In this document: piece after piece, positions 1 through 9,687 of the stretch | Layout of the letters: every line of letters starts with the position of its first letter | Numbering within the stretch: position 1 is the stretch's first letter | NCBI RefSeq assembly: GCF_014279755.1 | Contig: NZ_CP047951.1 | Location: 1,922,001-1,986,000 of the forward strand | Reading direction: 5' to 3' | DNA: 64,000 bases | Origin: Synechococcus sp. PROS-U-1 | GTDB taxonomy: Bacteria; Cyanobacteriota; Cyanobacteriia; PCC-6307; Cyanobiaceae | Notes under the pieces: model-generated | What the model was told of the DNA's origin: nothing | Database searches by the model: none | The model's input: the letters and a program-made list of their open reading frames with translations, nothing else | Made by a program: the position numbers and the translations under genes

Positions 1-11
1 GCTCCCCTTCA

Positions 12-1364
12 TTGTCGAGTCCTAACTTGACTTCACCTTCCACCATTCCTTTGTCTGTGAGCCAACCGGCCGTCGCTCCCCTGCGCATCGTGCGGGATCC
101 GGAACAGGCCCAGACAGAACTGCAGCGCCTATCAAGTCGCACGGCTCAGTCGCAGCAAAGCGAAGCCAGAGAGCGGGTCGACGCGATTCTTGCGGCGGTG
201 CGCGACCGCGGCGATGCGGCGATTTCAGATTTCACGGAACGCTTCGATGGCTTTCGGCCTGTGCCAATGGCGGTTCCCCAGACGGCGCTCGAACAAGCAT
301 GGATCACGCTGCCGACCAACCTGCGTGATGCTCTGGAGCTGGCCCATCGCCGCATCACCGATTTCCACCAACGCCAACGTCCCGCCGATTTGGCGGTAAC
401 GGGCCCCCACGGCGAGCAGCTCGGACGGCGCTGGCGACCAGTGCAGCGGGCGGGCCTCTACGTCCCCGGCGGACGCGCGGCCTACCCCAGCACCGTGCTG
501 ATGAATGCCGTGCCAGCCCGTGTCGCCGGGGTGAAAGAGCTGGTGATCTGTTCCCCCGCCGGACGGGATGGCGAGGTCAACCCTGTGGTTCTTGCAGCGG
601 CGCACCTCGCGGGCGTCAAGACAGTGTTCCGCCTTGGGGGCGCCCAGGCCATTGCCGCCATGGCCTACGGCAGCGAAAGCGTGCCCAAAGTGGATGTCAT
701 CAGCGGCCCAGGCAACCTGTACGTCACCCTGGCCAAACAGGCGGTTTACGGCCAGGTGGCCATCGACTCCCTGGCGGGTCCGAGCGAGGTTCTGGTAATC
801 GCCGACCACTCCGCAAAGCCGGATCAGGTGGCGGCGGATCTGTTGGCGCAGGCTGAGCATGACCCTCTGGCGGCAGCGGTGCTGATCACCACCGACAGCG
901 CTCTCGCCGACGGCATCAACGCCGCGGTCGAAGAGCAACTGGTCAACCACCCCCGTCACGAGATCTGCGAAGCCTCTCTGCGGGACTGGGGCCTTGTGGT
1001 GGTGTGCGACGACCTCGAGAGCTGTGCCCGCCTCAGTGACAGCTTCGCGCCTGAACACCTTGAGCTCCTGGTCGAACGACCCGAACCCCTGGCGGATCGG
1101 ATTCAGAACGCCGGAGCCATCTTCCTGGGCCCCTGGTCTCCGGAGGCTGTGGGGGATTACCTGGCAGGCCCGAACCACACCCTGCCCACCTGTGGAGCCG
1201 CGCGCTTCAGCGGGGCCCTGAGCGTTGAAACCTTCATGCGCCACACCTCCCTGATCGGTTTCAACCGGGCTGCGCTCGAGGCGACGGGTTCAGCTGTGCA
1301 GGAGCTAGCCACCAGTGAAGGCCTGCACAGCCACGCCGAATCCGTGCGGCGGCGCCTCAGCTAG
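12..1364 (+). CDS. hisD: Histidinol dehydrogenase
   Basis: Catalyses the last two steps of histidine synthesis, NAD-dependent oxidation of L-histidinol to histidine, in the cytoplasm. The ORF covers the whole family length (450 aa). Visible signatures include the [10 protein letters not shown] loop (about residues 152-161), SGPGNLYV, the zinc-ligand region with Gln280/His283 in QAEHDP, the catalytic Glu358-His359 pair in FAPEHL, and [10 protein letters not shown] near the end. The start is uncertain: position 12 is TTG, a GTG at 57 would begin just before the conserved LRIVRDPEQ, and a start left of the window is possible. It converges with rpiA and the two reading frames overlap by 8 bp at their stop codons. 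Confidence 0.95.
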   Translation: MSSPNLTSPSTIPLSVSQPAVAPLRIVRDPEQAQTELQRLSSRTAQSQQSEARERVDAILAAVRDRGDAAISDFTERFDGFRPVPMAVPQTALEQAWITLPTNLRDALELAHRRITDFHQRQRPADLAVTGPHGEQLGRRWRPVQRAGLYVPGGRAAYPSTVLMNAVPARVAGVKELVICSPAGRDGEVNPVVLAAAHLAGVKTVFRLGGAQAIAAMAYGSESVPKVDVISGPGNLYVTLAKQAVYGQVAIDSLAGPSEVLVIADHSAKPDQVAADLLAQAEHDPLAAAVLITTDSALADGINAAVEEQLVNHPRHEICEASLRDWGLVVVCDDLESCARLSDSFAPEHLELLVERPEPLADRIQNAGAIFLGPWSPEAVGDYLAGPNHTLPTCGAARFSGALSVETFMRHTSLIGFNRAALEATGSAVQELATSEGLHSHAESVRRRLS

Positions 1365-2076
1365 GCCGCTTCTCCAGGCTGCGGACACCCGCCACGCCAT
1401 CCGCAATTTCGCCAACCAACACCTCATCGGTGATGTTGACGAACAGTCCGTTCTCCAACACGCCGGGGATGTTGTTGATGGTCTGCTCCAGGGCCGCCGG
1501 ATCAGTGATGCCGCCGTTGAGCTTGGCGTCCAGCACCAGGTTGCCCTGGTCGGTGACCACCGGTCCGGCCTTGCGCTGGGCCATCCGCAGTTCAGCGCTG
1601 CCTCCGAGGGCTTCCAGCTGCTGCTTCACCTGGCGCCAGGCGCCAGGAAGAACTTCAACCGGCAGCAGAAAACTGAGGTTGAGACGATCCACAAGTTTCG
1701 TGGAATCCACAACCACTACAAAACGATCGGCCCGTGCCGCCACTAGTTTTTCCTGCACGTGGCAAGCACCACCACCCTTGATCAACTGAAAGCCAGGGTC
1801 GACTTCATCGGCACCGTCGATGGCCAGATCAATACGACTGACGGCATTGAGGCTGAGCAGGGGGATGTTCAGATCTGCAGCCAGCACCTCGCCCTGAAAA
1901 GAGGTGGTGACACCAACAATGTCTTTGAGTTCGCCACTGGCAAGTTTGGCGCCCAGGCCTTGAATCATTAGTGCGGCAGTCGATCCTGATCCCAGCCCCA
2001 GCACCATGCCGTCTTTGATCTGTTCAACAGCGGCATCGGCCACCGCCTGCTTCATCTGGGTCTGAAGATCAGCCAT
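1357..2076 (-). CDS. rpiA: Ribose-5-phosphate isomerase A
   Basis: Interconverts ribose-5-phosphate and ribulose-5-phosphate in the Calvin cycle and pentose phosphate pathway. The 239-residue protein, from the ATG at 2076, shows GSGST (29-33), DGADE (87-91), KGGG (100-103) and the catalytic Glu109, all hallmarks of RpiA. An open frame continues upstream to 2118 but the conserved protein starts at [10 protein letters not shown]. It lies 38 bp downstream of the htrA-type gene on the same strand and may be co-transcribed with it. Its stop codon sits inside the end of hisD. Confidence 0.95.
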   Translation of the reverse strand: MADLQTQMKQAVADAAVEQIKDGMVLGLGSGSTAALMIQGLGAKLASGELKDIVGVTTSFQGEVLAADLNIPLLSLNAVSRIDLAIDGADEVDPGFQLIKGGGACHVQEKLVAARADRFVVVVDSTKLVDRLNLSFLLPVEVLPGAWRQVKQQLEALGGSAELRMAQRKAGPVVTDQGNLVLDAKLNGGITDPAALEQTINNIPGVLENGLFVNITDEVLVGEIADGVAGVRSLEKRPS

Positions 2077-2114
2077 CAGGTCTCGTCCTTGTGGGCGGGA
2101 CCGTAGCAAGAGTT

Positions 2115-3335
<1,221 letters not shown>

Positions 3336-3363
3336 CTAAGAGTCGAGGAAACGCAGTTTTCAC

Positions 3364-4224
3364 ATGCGTGCACTTCTGGCTCCAGCGGCAGCCCTGCTTG
3401 CCCTGGCTGGCCCGGTTGCCCTCACCCCTCAAGCCTCCGCGGAAAGCACAACGCTCAAAGCGGTGATTTTTGAGGAGGTCAAGCCTCTGTATCAAAAGAC
3501 GGATGCCGGCTACGAGGGCCTCGGGGTTGATGTTCTTGAGCAGATCCGAATCCAGGCCAAACGCCGCAAGGTGGACTACCGGGTAGCGACGTCGGTGAAT
3601 GACGGCATTGGCGCTGTGATCACCGGCAAAGCCGACATCGCCTGCGGTGTGGCCTTCACCTGGGGCCGCTCCACGCAAGTCACCTACAGCCTTCCCTTCG
3701 GCATCGGTGGCACCAGAGTGCTGATGGCCAGCGACACCACCATGGATGGAACCCCTGCCTCGTTGGAAGGAACAATCATCGGGGTGGTCAAGGACTCTCA
3801 GTCCGCCAAGGTGCTGAAAAGCGTGGTACCCGGTGCCACACTGAAGAGCTACGACACCCCGATCGAAGCGTTGAACGCCTTCTATTCGGGTGACGTTCCC
3901 ATGCTAGGTGGCGGCACACTGTGGTTGGCCGCCAACAGCCGCATCGACAAAACGGCGCTGCTGCCCTTCCGCCCTTATGGCCGCTCCGGCATCAGCTGCA
4001 TCGTCAAACAAGACAACGGCAAGCTGCTCTCCTCCACCAACATCGCCTTAGGCCAGATGATGCAGGCGTATATGGATGGGGATGCCGGCACCCGCCGCAT
4101 GATCAACCGTTGGATTGGTCCCGGCAGCGATGTGGGCCTGAGCCAAGAGTCAATCCGCTCCTTGTACGGCTTGATCCTCAGCGTCACAGCAGAAATCAAC
4201 ACCCCAGCGACACCGGGAATCTGA
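3364..4224 (+). CDS. grrP: Extracellular substrate-binding-like orphan protein GrrP
   Basis: A periplasmic solute-binding fold (family 3, amino-acid type) with a signal peptide ending near residue 26 (PQASA-ES) and no ABC permease or ATPase genes nearby. The position directly before grrA and grrM matches the known cyanobacterial Grr arrangement, where GrrP is an orphan binding protein of unknown role accompanying a radical-SAM-modified peptide. Recognisable binding-protein features are the GLGVDVLEQIRIQ segment and the GKADIACGVAFTWGRS segment that normally contacts ligand. It lies 40 bp before grrA and probably forms one operon with it. Confidence 0.85.
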   Translation: MRALLAPAAALLALAGPVALTPQASAESTTLKAVIFEEVKPLYQKTDAGYEGLGVDVLEQIRIQAKRRKVDYRVATSVNDGIGAVITGKADIACGVAFTWGRSTQVTYSLPFGIGGTRVLMASDTTMDGTPASLEGTIIGVVKDSQSAKVLKSVVPGATLKSYDTPIEALNAFYSGDVPMLGGGTLWLAANSRIDKTALLPFRPYGRSGISCIVKQDNGKLLSSTNIALGQMMQAYMDGDAGTRRMINRWIGPGSDVGLSQESIRSLYGLILSVTAEINTPATPGI

Positions 4225-4264
4225 CTGCTCCTCGATTGCTTTCCTTCTTTATCCATCAACAGCC

Positions 4265-4666
4265 ATGAAGCGTTCTCTTATTGCCTTTCAAGCACTGCTG
4301 GCCTCCAGCGCAGTGCTCTGCCAAACCGCCCAAGCCAGCTCCAGCTACAGCGCGCCTGAGCAGCTGAACGGGCAGGCCAAAGCCAACAGCATCGAAGCCC
4401 GAATCGAAGCGGTTCGGAACACCGACTGGGGCAGCCTTCTCAAGGATCCCGAAATCGAAGGTGAGCTTGTTGCCAAGAGCAAATGGAAAAACGGCAAGGG
4501 CAAAAAGTTCGGCAACAGCCGTGGAAAAGGCAAGTGGGGCAATGGAAAGAGCGGCAACAAGTGGGGCAATAGCCGCAACACCTGGGGCAACGGTGGCTAC
4601 GGCGGTGGCTGGCGCAACGGTGGCGGTGGCTGGAAGAACGGTGGCGGCGGATTCGTGAACTGGTGA
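4265..4666 (+). CDS. grrA: GrrA/OscA-type cyclophane-containing RiPP precursor
   Basis: Precursor peptide of 133 aa. It has a signal peptide (about 1-24, ending QTAQA), a leader-like middle (about 25-75), and a basic Gly/Asn/Trp-rich core from about 76 to the end. The core carries eight aromatic-X-Asn triplets in order: WKN, FGN, WGN, WGN, WGN, WRN, WKN, FVN. Aromatic-X-X triplets are the substrates of three-residue cyclophane-forming radical SAM enzymes, the class to which GrrM belongs, so each triplet is a candidate crosslink site (inference). The stop overlaps the GTG start of grrM by 4 bp. The signal peptide implies that the modified product is exported. Confidence 0.88.
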   Translation: MKRSLIAFQALLASSAVLCQTAQASSSYSAPEQLNGQAKANSIEARIEAVRNTDWGSLLKDPEIEGELVAKSKWKNGKGKKFGNSRGKGKWGNGKSGNKWGNSRNTWGNGGYGGGWRNGGGGWKNGGGGFVNW

Positions 4667-5850
4667 TTGTTTCTTCTCCCAACGTCGGGCCCGACCTCAA
4701 CCGGTTCGGGCCCATCGGGCTCGTGGTTGTGCAGTCCACATCGCTGTGCAACCTCGATTGTTCTTATTGCTATCTGCCCGATCGGCAAAAGAAGCGGGTC
4801 TTTGACCTCGCCCTCTTGCCGCTGTTGATGCAGCGAATTCTGGAAAGCCCCTATGCCGGGCCGGAGTTCGGTCTGGTGTGGCATGCCGGAGAACCCCTCA
4901 CCCTGCCCACCAGTTGGTACGACGAGGCGACAGCGATCCTGTATCGCAGCCTCGAGCAGTTCAATGCTCAGGGGCTGGACTTCACCCAGCACGTTCAGAC
5001 CAACGCCACGTTGATCAACGATGCCTGGTGCGACTGCTTCCGCCGCAACCGCATCGTGGTGGGTATCAGTGTGGATGGCCCTGAAGACATCCACGACGCC
5101 CACCGGCGCTTCCGCAACGGACGCGGCTCTCACGCCATGGCGATGAAGGGGATTGAAGCCCTGCACCGCAACGATGTTCCTTTCCACTGCATCTCGGTGG
5201 TCACCGCCGATGCCATGGAGCAGCCGGAGCGGATGTACCGCTTCTTCCGCGACAACGGCATCAGTGATGTGGGCTTCAACGTTGAGGAGCAGGAGGGGAT
5301 CAACACCAGCTCCTCAATGCAAGGCTCTGCCATGGAGGAGAAGTATCGCGACTTCCTGCGGGCGTTCTGGAGACTCAGCGAGCAGGACGGCTATCCCGTG
5401 GTGCTGCGGGAATTTGAACAGGTGATCAGCCTGATTCAAGGCAACGAGCGGATGACCCAGAACGAGCTCAATCGCCCGTTCTCGATTCTCAGCGTGGATT
5501 GGGAGGGGAATTTCTCCACCTTCGACCCCGAGCTGCTGTCGGTGGCCAGCGACCGCTACGGCAGCTTCAACCTCGGCAACCTGCGTGATCTGTCGTTGGT
5601 GGAGTCCACCCACACCGATCAGTTCCGACGCCTCATGGCCGACATGACCAGCGGCGTGGACACCTGCCACAAGAGCTGTGAATACTTCGGCCTCTGTGGC
5701 GGAGGCAACGGCAGCAACAAGTTCTGGGAGCACGGCAGCCTCGCGGCCAGCGAAACCAACGCCTGCCGCTTCGGCACCAAGATTCCTGTTCAGGTGCTGC
5801 TGGAGCGGTTTGAAGAGGGTCCTCCCCTGACCCCCCTTACATCCAATTGA
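4663..5850 (+). CDS. grrM: Radical SAM/SPASM peptide maturase GrrM
   Basis: Radical SAM enzyme of 395 aa expected to install C-C cyclophane crosslinks in GrrA. The radical SAM CxxxCxxC cluster motif is at Cys29, Cys33 and Cys36 (CNLDCSYC). A Cys-rich SPASM region near residues 335-370 (CHKSCEYFGLC and a later NACRFG) would hold auxiliary iron-sulfur clusters. It starts with GTG at 4663, overlapping the grrA stop, which indicates translational coupling. The next gene starts 11 bp after its stop and is probably in the same transcript. Confidence 0.92.
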   Translation: MIVSSPNVGPDLNRFGPIGLVVVQSTSLCNLDCSYCYLPDRQKKRVFDLALLPLLMQRILESPYAGPEFGLVWHAGEPLTLPTSWYDEATAILYRSLEQFNAQGLDFTQHVQTNATLINDAWCDCFRRNRIVVGISVDGPEDIHDAHRRFRNGRGSHAMAMKGIEALHRNDVPFHCISVVTADAMEQPERMYRFFRDNGISDVGFNVEEQEGINTSSSMQGSAMEEKYRDFLRAFWRLSEQDGYPVVLREFEQVISLIQGNERMTQNELNRPFSILSVDWEGNFSTFDPELLSVASDRYGSFNLGNLRDLSLVESTHTDQFRRLMADMTSGVDTCHKSCEYFGLCGGGNGSNKFWEHGSLAASETNACRFGTKIPVQVLLERFEEGPPLTPLTSN

Positions 5851-5861
5851 TCTGGTTCTCG

Positions 5862-6173
5862 ATGCGATCCGTTGCTGTTCTGCACGTCCTGGGCTTGCTG
5901 CTCATCCCGATGCAGGCCAGTGCCGCCTGCAGCTTTCTGCCTCCTGTGGGAGGTGGCGACCCCATCGTGAAAAAGAAGGTGGAGCGTCCCAAGGGACTGC
6001 TCGGCAAAGCCGTGTTCGTCGATCACCTGGCACTGAACTGTGCCTGCGTGGGCGGCAACTCCCGCACACCGCTGGGGGTGGTGAGCTTCGCTGAGAATCT
6101 GATCATGGGGCTGATGGGTTTGGCGATGTTGATTCAGCCAGTGATGGCTCTTGCTTCTGGGGGTGCGTTGTGA
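5862..6173 (+). CDS. Chimeric secreted protein: signal peptide leader fused to a MauE C-terminus
   Basis: A 103-aa protein with a clear signal peptide (MRSVAVLHVLGLLLIPMQASA). A short Lys-rich segment (residues 22-46) follows, then from GKAV (48-51) onward a hydrophobic part with NCACVGGNSRTPLG and SFAENLIMG. That tail is the usual C-terminal end of glutaredoxin-MauE/DoxX redox membrane proteins, which are not otherwise secreted small proteins. The MauE-type gene at 15993-16898 lacks exactly this tail after its own VGKAV. I infer that the gene is the left junction product of a DNA integration (shared 13 bp at 6001-6013). The ATG at 5862 is preferred over the TTG at 5847. The stop overlaps the GTG start of the multicopper oxidase. 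Function of the chimera is unknown and it may be non-functional. Confidence 0.75.
   Translation: MRSVAVLHVLGLLLIPMQASAACSFLPPVGGGDPIVKKKVERPKGLLGKAVFVDHLALNCACVGGNSRTPLGVVSFAENLIMGLMGLAMLIQPVMALASGGAL
6001..6013 (+). repeat. 13-bp direct repeat, left junction (TCGGCAAAGCCGT)
   Basis: This sequence is identical to 16576-16588, in the same orientation and in the same codon phase (x-G-K-A-V). The core CGGC-AAA-GCCG is itself an inverted repeat. It marks the point where the secreted-protein part of the 5862 gene changes to the MauE tail, so it is a candidate left crossover site. Confidence 0.6.
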
Positions 6174-7636
6174 TCAGCCGGCGCTCCTTTCTCGCCCTGG
6201 CAGCCGGTGGCACTGCAGCAGCCTCAGTCGCGGCTCTGCGCCATGGCTGCCATGGCTGGGCCGCAGATCCACGGAGGAGCATCAACGCGGCGGCGACGTC
6301 GCCAGTGCGCTCTCAAGCTGGCCTGCTGGAGCTGGATCTGGTAGCGCAGGAAACGTCCATCAGCATCCCTGGCACATCAGGACGGGCACTCACCTACAAC
6401 GGCTTACTCCCTGGCCCCCAGCTTGAACTGCAGCCTGGTGATGCGGTGCGGATCCAGCTGCACAACCGCCTGACTCAGCCAACGAATCTGCACTACCACG
6501 GCCTGCACATTCCACCCAGCGGAGCAGCCGACAATGTGTTCCTGAGGGTTGCTCCTGGCCAGCGACAGAGCTGCAGCTTCTCCTTGCCGGACAATCACCC
6601 GGCGGGCCTCTTCTACTACCACCCCCATCACCATGGAACGGTGGCTGACCAGGTGTTTGGTGGCCTGGGTGGTGCGCTGCTGGTGAGAGGCGATCTCGAT
6701 CGCATCCCTGAAGTGCAGGCGGCCCAGGAAGAAGTGCTTGTGCTCAAGGATCTTCCAGCCGCCAACCAGCGCTCCGGTTCTGGTGTGATGCTTGGCCGAG
6801 AAGGCTCGATTCTGAGCGTGAACGGCCAGGTGAAGCCCGAGCTGCAGGTTGCAGCCGGCGGCTTGCTGCGCCTACGCCTTCTCAACGCCTCCAATGCCCG
6901 CTTCTGGCGACTGGCGCTGGAGGGTCACACCATGCATCTGATTGCCACTGATGGTGGTGCACTGGAGCAACCACTGCCGTTGCAGGAGTTGCTGCTGGTG
7001 CCCGGCGAGCGTGCCGATGTGTTGGTGCAGGTGGCTCCCGAAGGTGGTCGGTTTCGCTTGAACAACCTCCCCTACAGGCGCCTGGGGCGCCCAATGATGG
7101 GCGGCATGGGTATGGGCATGGGTATGGGTATGGGCATGGGGAGAGCGGTGTCTGGCCAGGAACAAGCTGATGTCATCGCAACGGTGAGCACCAATGGCGT
7201 TGTAGCGCCGCAGCCTCTGCCGCAGCAGCTCTTAGCGGTGGAGGAGCTCCCCAGCCCGCTGCGTACGCGCCGATTTGTGATGAATCACGGCATGGCACCA
7301 GGCATGGGCATGGCCTTTTTGATCAACGGCCAGAGCTACAACCATGGGCGCATTGACACGCGCGTGCAATTGGGAGACACAGAGGACTGGGAGCTGCTGA
7401 ACACAGGCGTGATGGATCACCCCTTCCATCTGCATGTGAATCCGATGCAGGTGATCAGCCGCAATGGCAGGCCTGAGCCCTACCGGGCCTGGCGGGATGT
7501 GGTGCTGGTGCGCCCTGGCGAAACCGTGCGCGTGCGCACCCGCTTCAGCGACTTTGCTGGCAAGAGCGTGTATCACTGCCACATCCTCGATCACGAGGAG
7601 CTCGGCATGATGGGCAACATCTTGATCGAAGCCTGA
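6170..7636 (+). CDS. Multicopper oxidase (Tat-exported, CopA/CueO-like)
   Basis: Exported copper enzyme of 488 aa, likely oxidising Cu(I) or a phenolic substrate in the periplasm. The N-terminus SRRSFLA is a twin-arginine signal. The four copper-ligand clusters are present: HYHG (108-111), HPHHHG (151-156), HPFHLH (427-432) and HCHILDHEELGM (469-480), with Cys470 and Met480 as type-1 copper ligands. A Met-Gly run at 309-324 resembles the Met-rich copper-gathering loops of CueO-like enzymes. The GTG start overlaps the previous stop by 4 bp (GTGA). In the proposed circular island this enzyme would be the last gene of the regulator-kinase-DUF411-MauE operon. Confidence 0.92.
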   Translation: MISRRSFLALAAGGTAAASVAALRHGCHGWAADPRRSINAAATSPVRSQAGLLELDLVAQETSISIPGTSGRALTYNGLLPGPQLELQPGDAVRIQLHNRLTQPTNLHYHGLHIPPSGAADNVFLRVAPGQRQSCSFSLPDNHPAGLFYYHPHHHGTVADQVFGGLGGALLVRGDLDRIPEVQAAQEEVLVLKDLPAANQRSGSGVMLGREGSILSVNGQVKPELQVAAGGLLRLRLLNASNARFWRLALEGHTMHLIATDGGALEQPLPLQELLLVPGERADVLVQVAPEGGRFRLNNLPYRRLGRPMMGGMGMGMGMGMGMGRAVSGQEQADVIATVSTNGVVAPQPLPQQLLAVEELPSPLRTRRFVMNHGMAPGMGMAFLINGQSYNHGRIDTRVQLGDTEDWELLNTGVMDHPFHLHVNPMQVISRNGRPEPYRAWRDVVLVRPGETVRVRTRFSDFAGKSVYHCHILDHEELGMMGNILIEA

Positions 7637-7660
7637 GCACTGCGCTGATCGCGCAACGCA

Positions 7661-7873
7661 TCAACGGCCGCCGCAGCGCTCCCAGGTGTTCAGCATCGTG
7701 TTGAGTTCGGCTTCCAGGCTCTGTAGTTCGTGGACGCGCTGCTGAATCTCGGTGAGCTTGCCGCGGATCGTGGCCTGGAGATCGTTGCAGGTGCAATTCC
7801 CGGATCGCCGTGCACCCAGCACAGTGCCAACCGTCGCCAGCGGTAGATCCATGGCCCGCAGACGGCGGCAGGT
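7661..7873 (-). pseudogene. MerR-family metal regulator, 3' remnant only
   Basis: This reading frame encodes the C-terminal half of a MerR-type regulator: CRRLRAMDLPLATVGTVLG, then a Cys pair (NCTC) and a long dimerisation helix (QQRVHELQSLEAELNTML), ending with WERCGG. The NCTC pair and terminal Cys are typical metal-sensing positions. The helix-turn-helix half is missing. Immediately upstream the frame continues into the truncated EamA gene in another phase, so the two genes were joined by a deletion at about 7868-7880. It cannot make a working regulator. Confidence 0.65.
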
Positions 7874-8490
7874 GGAAAGGGATGCCCCAGGACCCAGGCA
7901 AGAACGAGCATGGGCAGCGATGCACCCAGTGCCTTGACGGTGGCAATCTGAATCGGATCGCGCAGACTCAGGCGTTGGCTGAGGTTGTTGTCGATCCCCC
8001 AGGCCAGGGTCGCCAGAGCGATCAGGGCAGCTCCGGTGGCATTGACACCGCCGAGTGATCCATCCGAAAGAACGATGGCCCCAGCGATGGTGAGCGCTGC
8101 TGCCGCAGCGCCGCGTTTGCCGAGATGTTCACGCCCCACCAGAACAGCGATGGCCAGGGTGAAGACGGTCTCAAGGTTGAGCAACAGTGAACTCGATGCG
8201 GCTGGTAACCGCGCCAGGCCGTGAACCAGGGCAACGGGCCCGACGATCCCGCCCAGAAGGATCAACCCAGCCAAGGCAGGCGCATCACGCCGTTGGAGGG
8301 GGCTTTCATCCTGGGTTCGGCCTTTCATCAGCCGAACAATCGCCAGAGCCAGAGTCGTCCCTGCGTAGAGCAACCCGGCAATGCTCAGGGACGAACCGCT
8401 GGCCGTGAACGTACTGATCAGTGGGGCGCTGCATCCGAACAGCACGGCCGCAGCGAAGCCAGAGAGTTGACCGCATCTCAAGGATGCCAT
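7690..8490 (-). CDS. EamA/DMT-superfamily transporter, C-terminally truncated
   Basis: Inner-membrane transporter-like protein. EamA proteins usually have about 290 residues and ten helices in two repeats. Here the recognisable part runs from the ATG at 8490 through about six or seven helices (ending LAWVLGHPFPP, near 7880). The last 60 or so residues (from VCGPWIYR on) are an out-of-frame reading of the neighbouring MerR remnant. The protein therefore lacks its last three helices and is probably inactive. A GTG at 8517 abutting the stop of the adaptor gene is an alternative start. It is the last gene of the efflux operon. Confidence 0.7.
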   Translation of the reverse strand: MASLRCGQLSGFAAAVLFGCSAPLISTFTASGSSLSIAGLLYAGTTLALAIVRLMKGRTQDESPLQRRDAPALAGLILLGGIVGPVALVHGLARLPAASSSLLLNLETVFTLAIAVLVGREHLGKRGAAAAALTIAGAIVLSDGSLGGVNATGAALIALATLAWGIDNNLSQRLSLRDPIQIATVKALGASLPMLVLAWVLGHPFPPAAVCGPWIYRWRRLALCWVHGDPGIAPATISRPRSAASSPRFSSASTNYRAWKPNSTRC

Positions 8491-8517
8491 CGGTTTGATC
8501 GGGTTGCTGAACTTCAC

Positions 8518-9687
8518 TCAGTTCTGGCTGCTGTCCTTGGAAGCATCCAGTGCGTTGCGCAACATCTGCGTGTTGCCTCTCAGGAGCACATCACCTTGAC
8601 GAACACCCTGAAGGATTTCCGCTTGCCCCGCCGTTTGCTGGGCCACCACCACAGCAACCTGTTCCACAGCCCCCCGTTGATAGCGAAAGACCACCGGTGA
8701 TCCATTGATCAGGGCAATGGAATCCTGCGGAACAATGAACCGTTGCTCGGAGGATGGGATCTGCACAAAGGCCGTGATAGCTGTTCCGATCGGTGGGAGT
8801 TGAGCATCAATAGGTTGCGCGCGGAGCAGCATCACGCGCCCGGCGGTTTGCGCATCAGGTGCCACAGCGATCACCCGTGCCTGCAGCGTCTGAGCTCCCG
8901 CTCGAACGCGCAGCAGCTGTCCGGTCCTGATGTTCGTGGCGAGTCCCGGTGACACGAGGAAGCGAAGCTCACCCCCTGTGACATCACTGATCTGGGCCAC
9001 GTCTTCCCCCACAGACAGGACGGCACCGGGTGAGGTGCTCACAGCAGTGACCTGACCGGCAATTGGACTGCGAATCAACAGACGCCCTGAATCATCAGGC
9101 TTCCCTAGCGCTGAAGCCTTGGCAGCGGCTGCCCTGGCTGTCGTCGCGGCTGTAACGCTGGCGATGCGGCGGCTTTCCAGCTCCTGGGTCGAGAGTGCAC
9201 CTTGCCGTGCCATGGGTTCGGCAAGGCGGTACAGGTATGCGAGCGAGTGCGCCGTGGCCTGCGCTGCATCGGCATCGGCGCGTACAGCAGCCGCATCAGC
9301 GCTTTGGACTTCTGCGATCGGTTCGCCAGCACGAACACGGGTGCCCGGTGACACCATCAGACGTAAAACACGTCCCGCCACAGGCATCCCCACGCTTGAG
9401 CGCGACGATGTTGCTGCTTCAACAAAACCAGTGATCGGACGTTCCGTGCCCGAGCTCAGTTCGGGGCGAACAGTGGTCAATCCCAATCGCCGAAGCTGGT
9501 CTTCGCTGAGAGCCACGCTGCCATTGGCATCCGCACGGTCCATCGCCGCAACCGATGGCGCAGAGACCGGCCGGCTGCTCTGGCGACCCACACCGATTCC
9601 AACCAGCAGAGATGCGGAGATCGCCAGAGGAAGAAGCACGCCGGGTTGGCGCAGGTGATGCGTGAGGTGGTTAAGGCTCAGGTTCAT
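8518..9687 (-). CDS. RND efflux periplasmic adaptor (membrane fusion protein)
   Basis: A 389-aa HlyD/CzcB-type adaptor that would link the inner-membrane RND pump to an outer-membrane channel. An N-terminal membrane anchor (about residues 18-34) is followed by a lipoyl half-motif (VAGRVLRLMVSPGTRVRAGEPIAEV), an Ala-rich helical hairpin, a second half-motif (RSPIAGQVTAVSTSPGAVLSVGE) and beta-barrel domains. The ATG at 9687 overlaps the pump stop codon by 4 bp (ATGA); upstream in-frame codons to 9741 lie inside the pump gene and are not needed. No outer-membrane channel gene is present in the island. Confidence 0.88.
   Translation of the reverse strand: MNLSLNHLTHHLRQPGVLLPLAISASLLVGIGVGRQSSRPVSAPSVAAMDRADANGSVALSEDQLRRLGLTTVRPELSSGTERPITGFVEAATSSRSSVGMPVAGRVLRLMVSPGTRVRAGEPIAEVQSADAAAVRADADAAQATAHSLAYLYRLAEPMARQGALSTQELESRRIASVTAATTARAAAAKASALGKPDDSGRLLIRSPIAGQVTAVSTSPGAVLSVGEDVAQISDVTGGELRFLVSPGLATNIRTGQLLRVRAGAQTLQARVIAVAPDAQTAGRVMLLRAQPIDAQLPPIGTAITAFVQIPSSEQRFIVPQDSIALINGSPVVFRYQRGAVEQVAVVVAQQTAGQAEILQGVRQGDVLLRGNTQMLRNALDASKDSSQN

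Noticed and set aside
225..1244. A 339-codon open frame antisense to hisD
   Set aside because: It mirrors the GC-rich codon pattern of hisD and has no recognisable protein features.
8221..8700. A 159-codon plus-strand frame across the EamA/adaptor boundary
   Set aside because: It is a shadow of two minus-strand genes with no domain or credible start.
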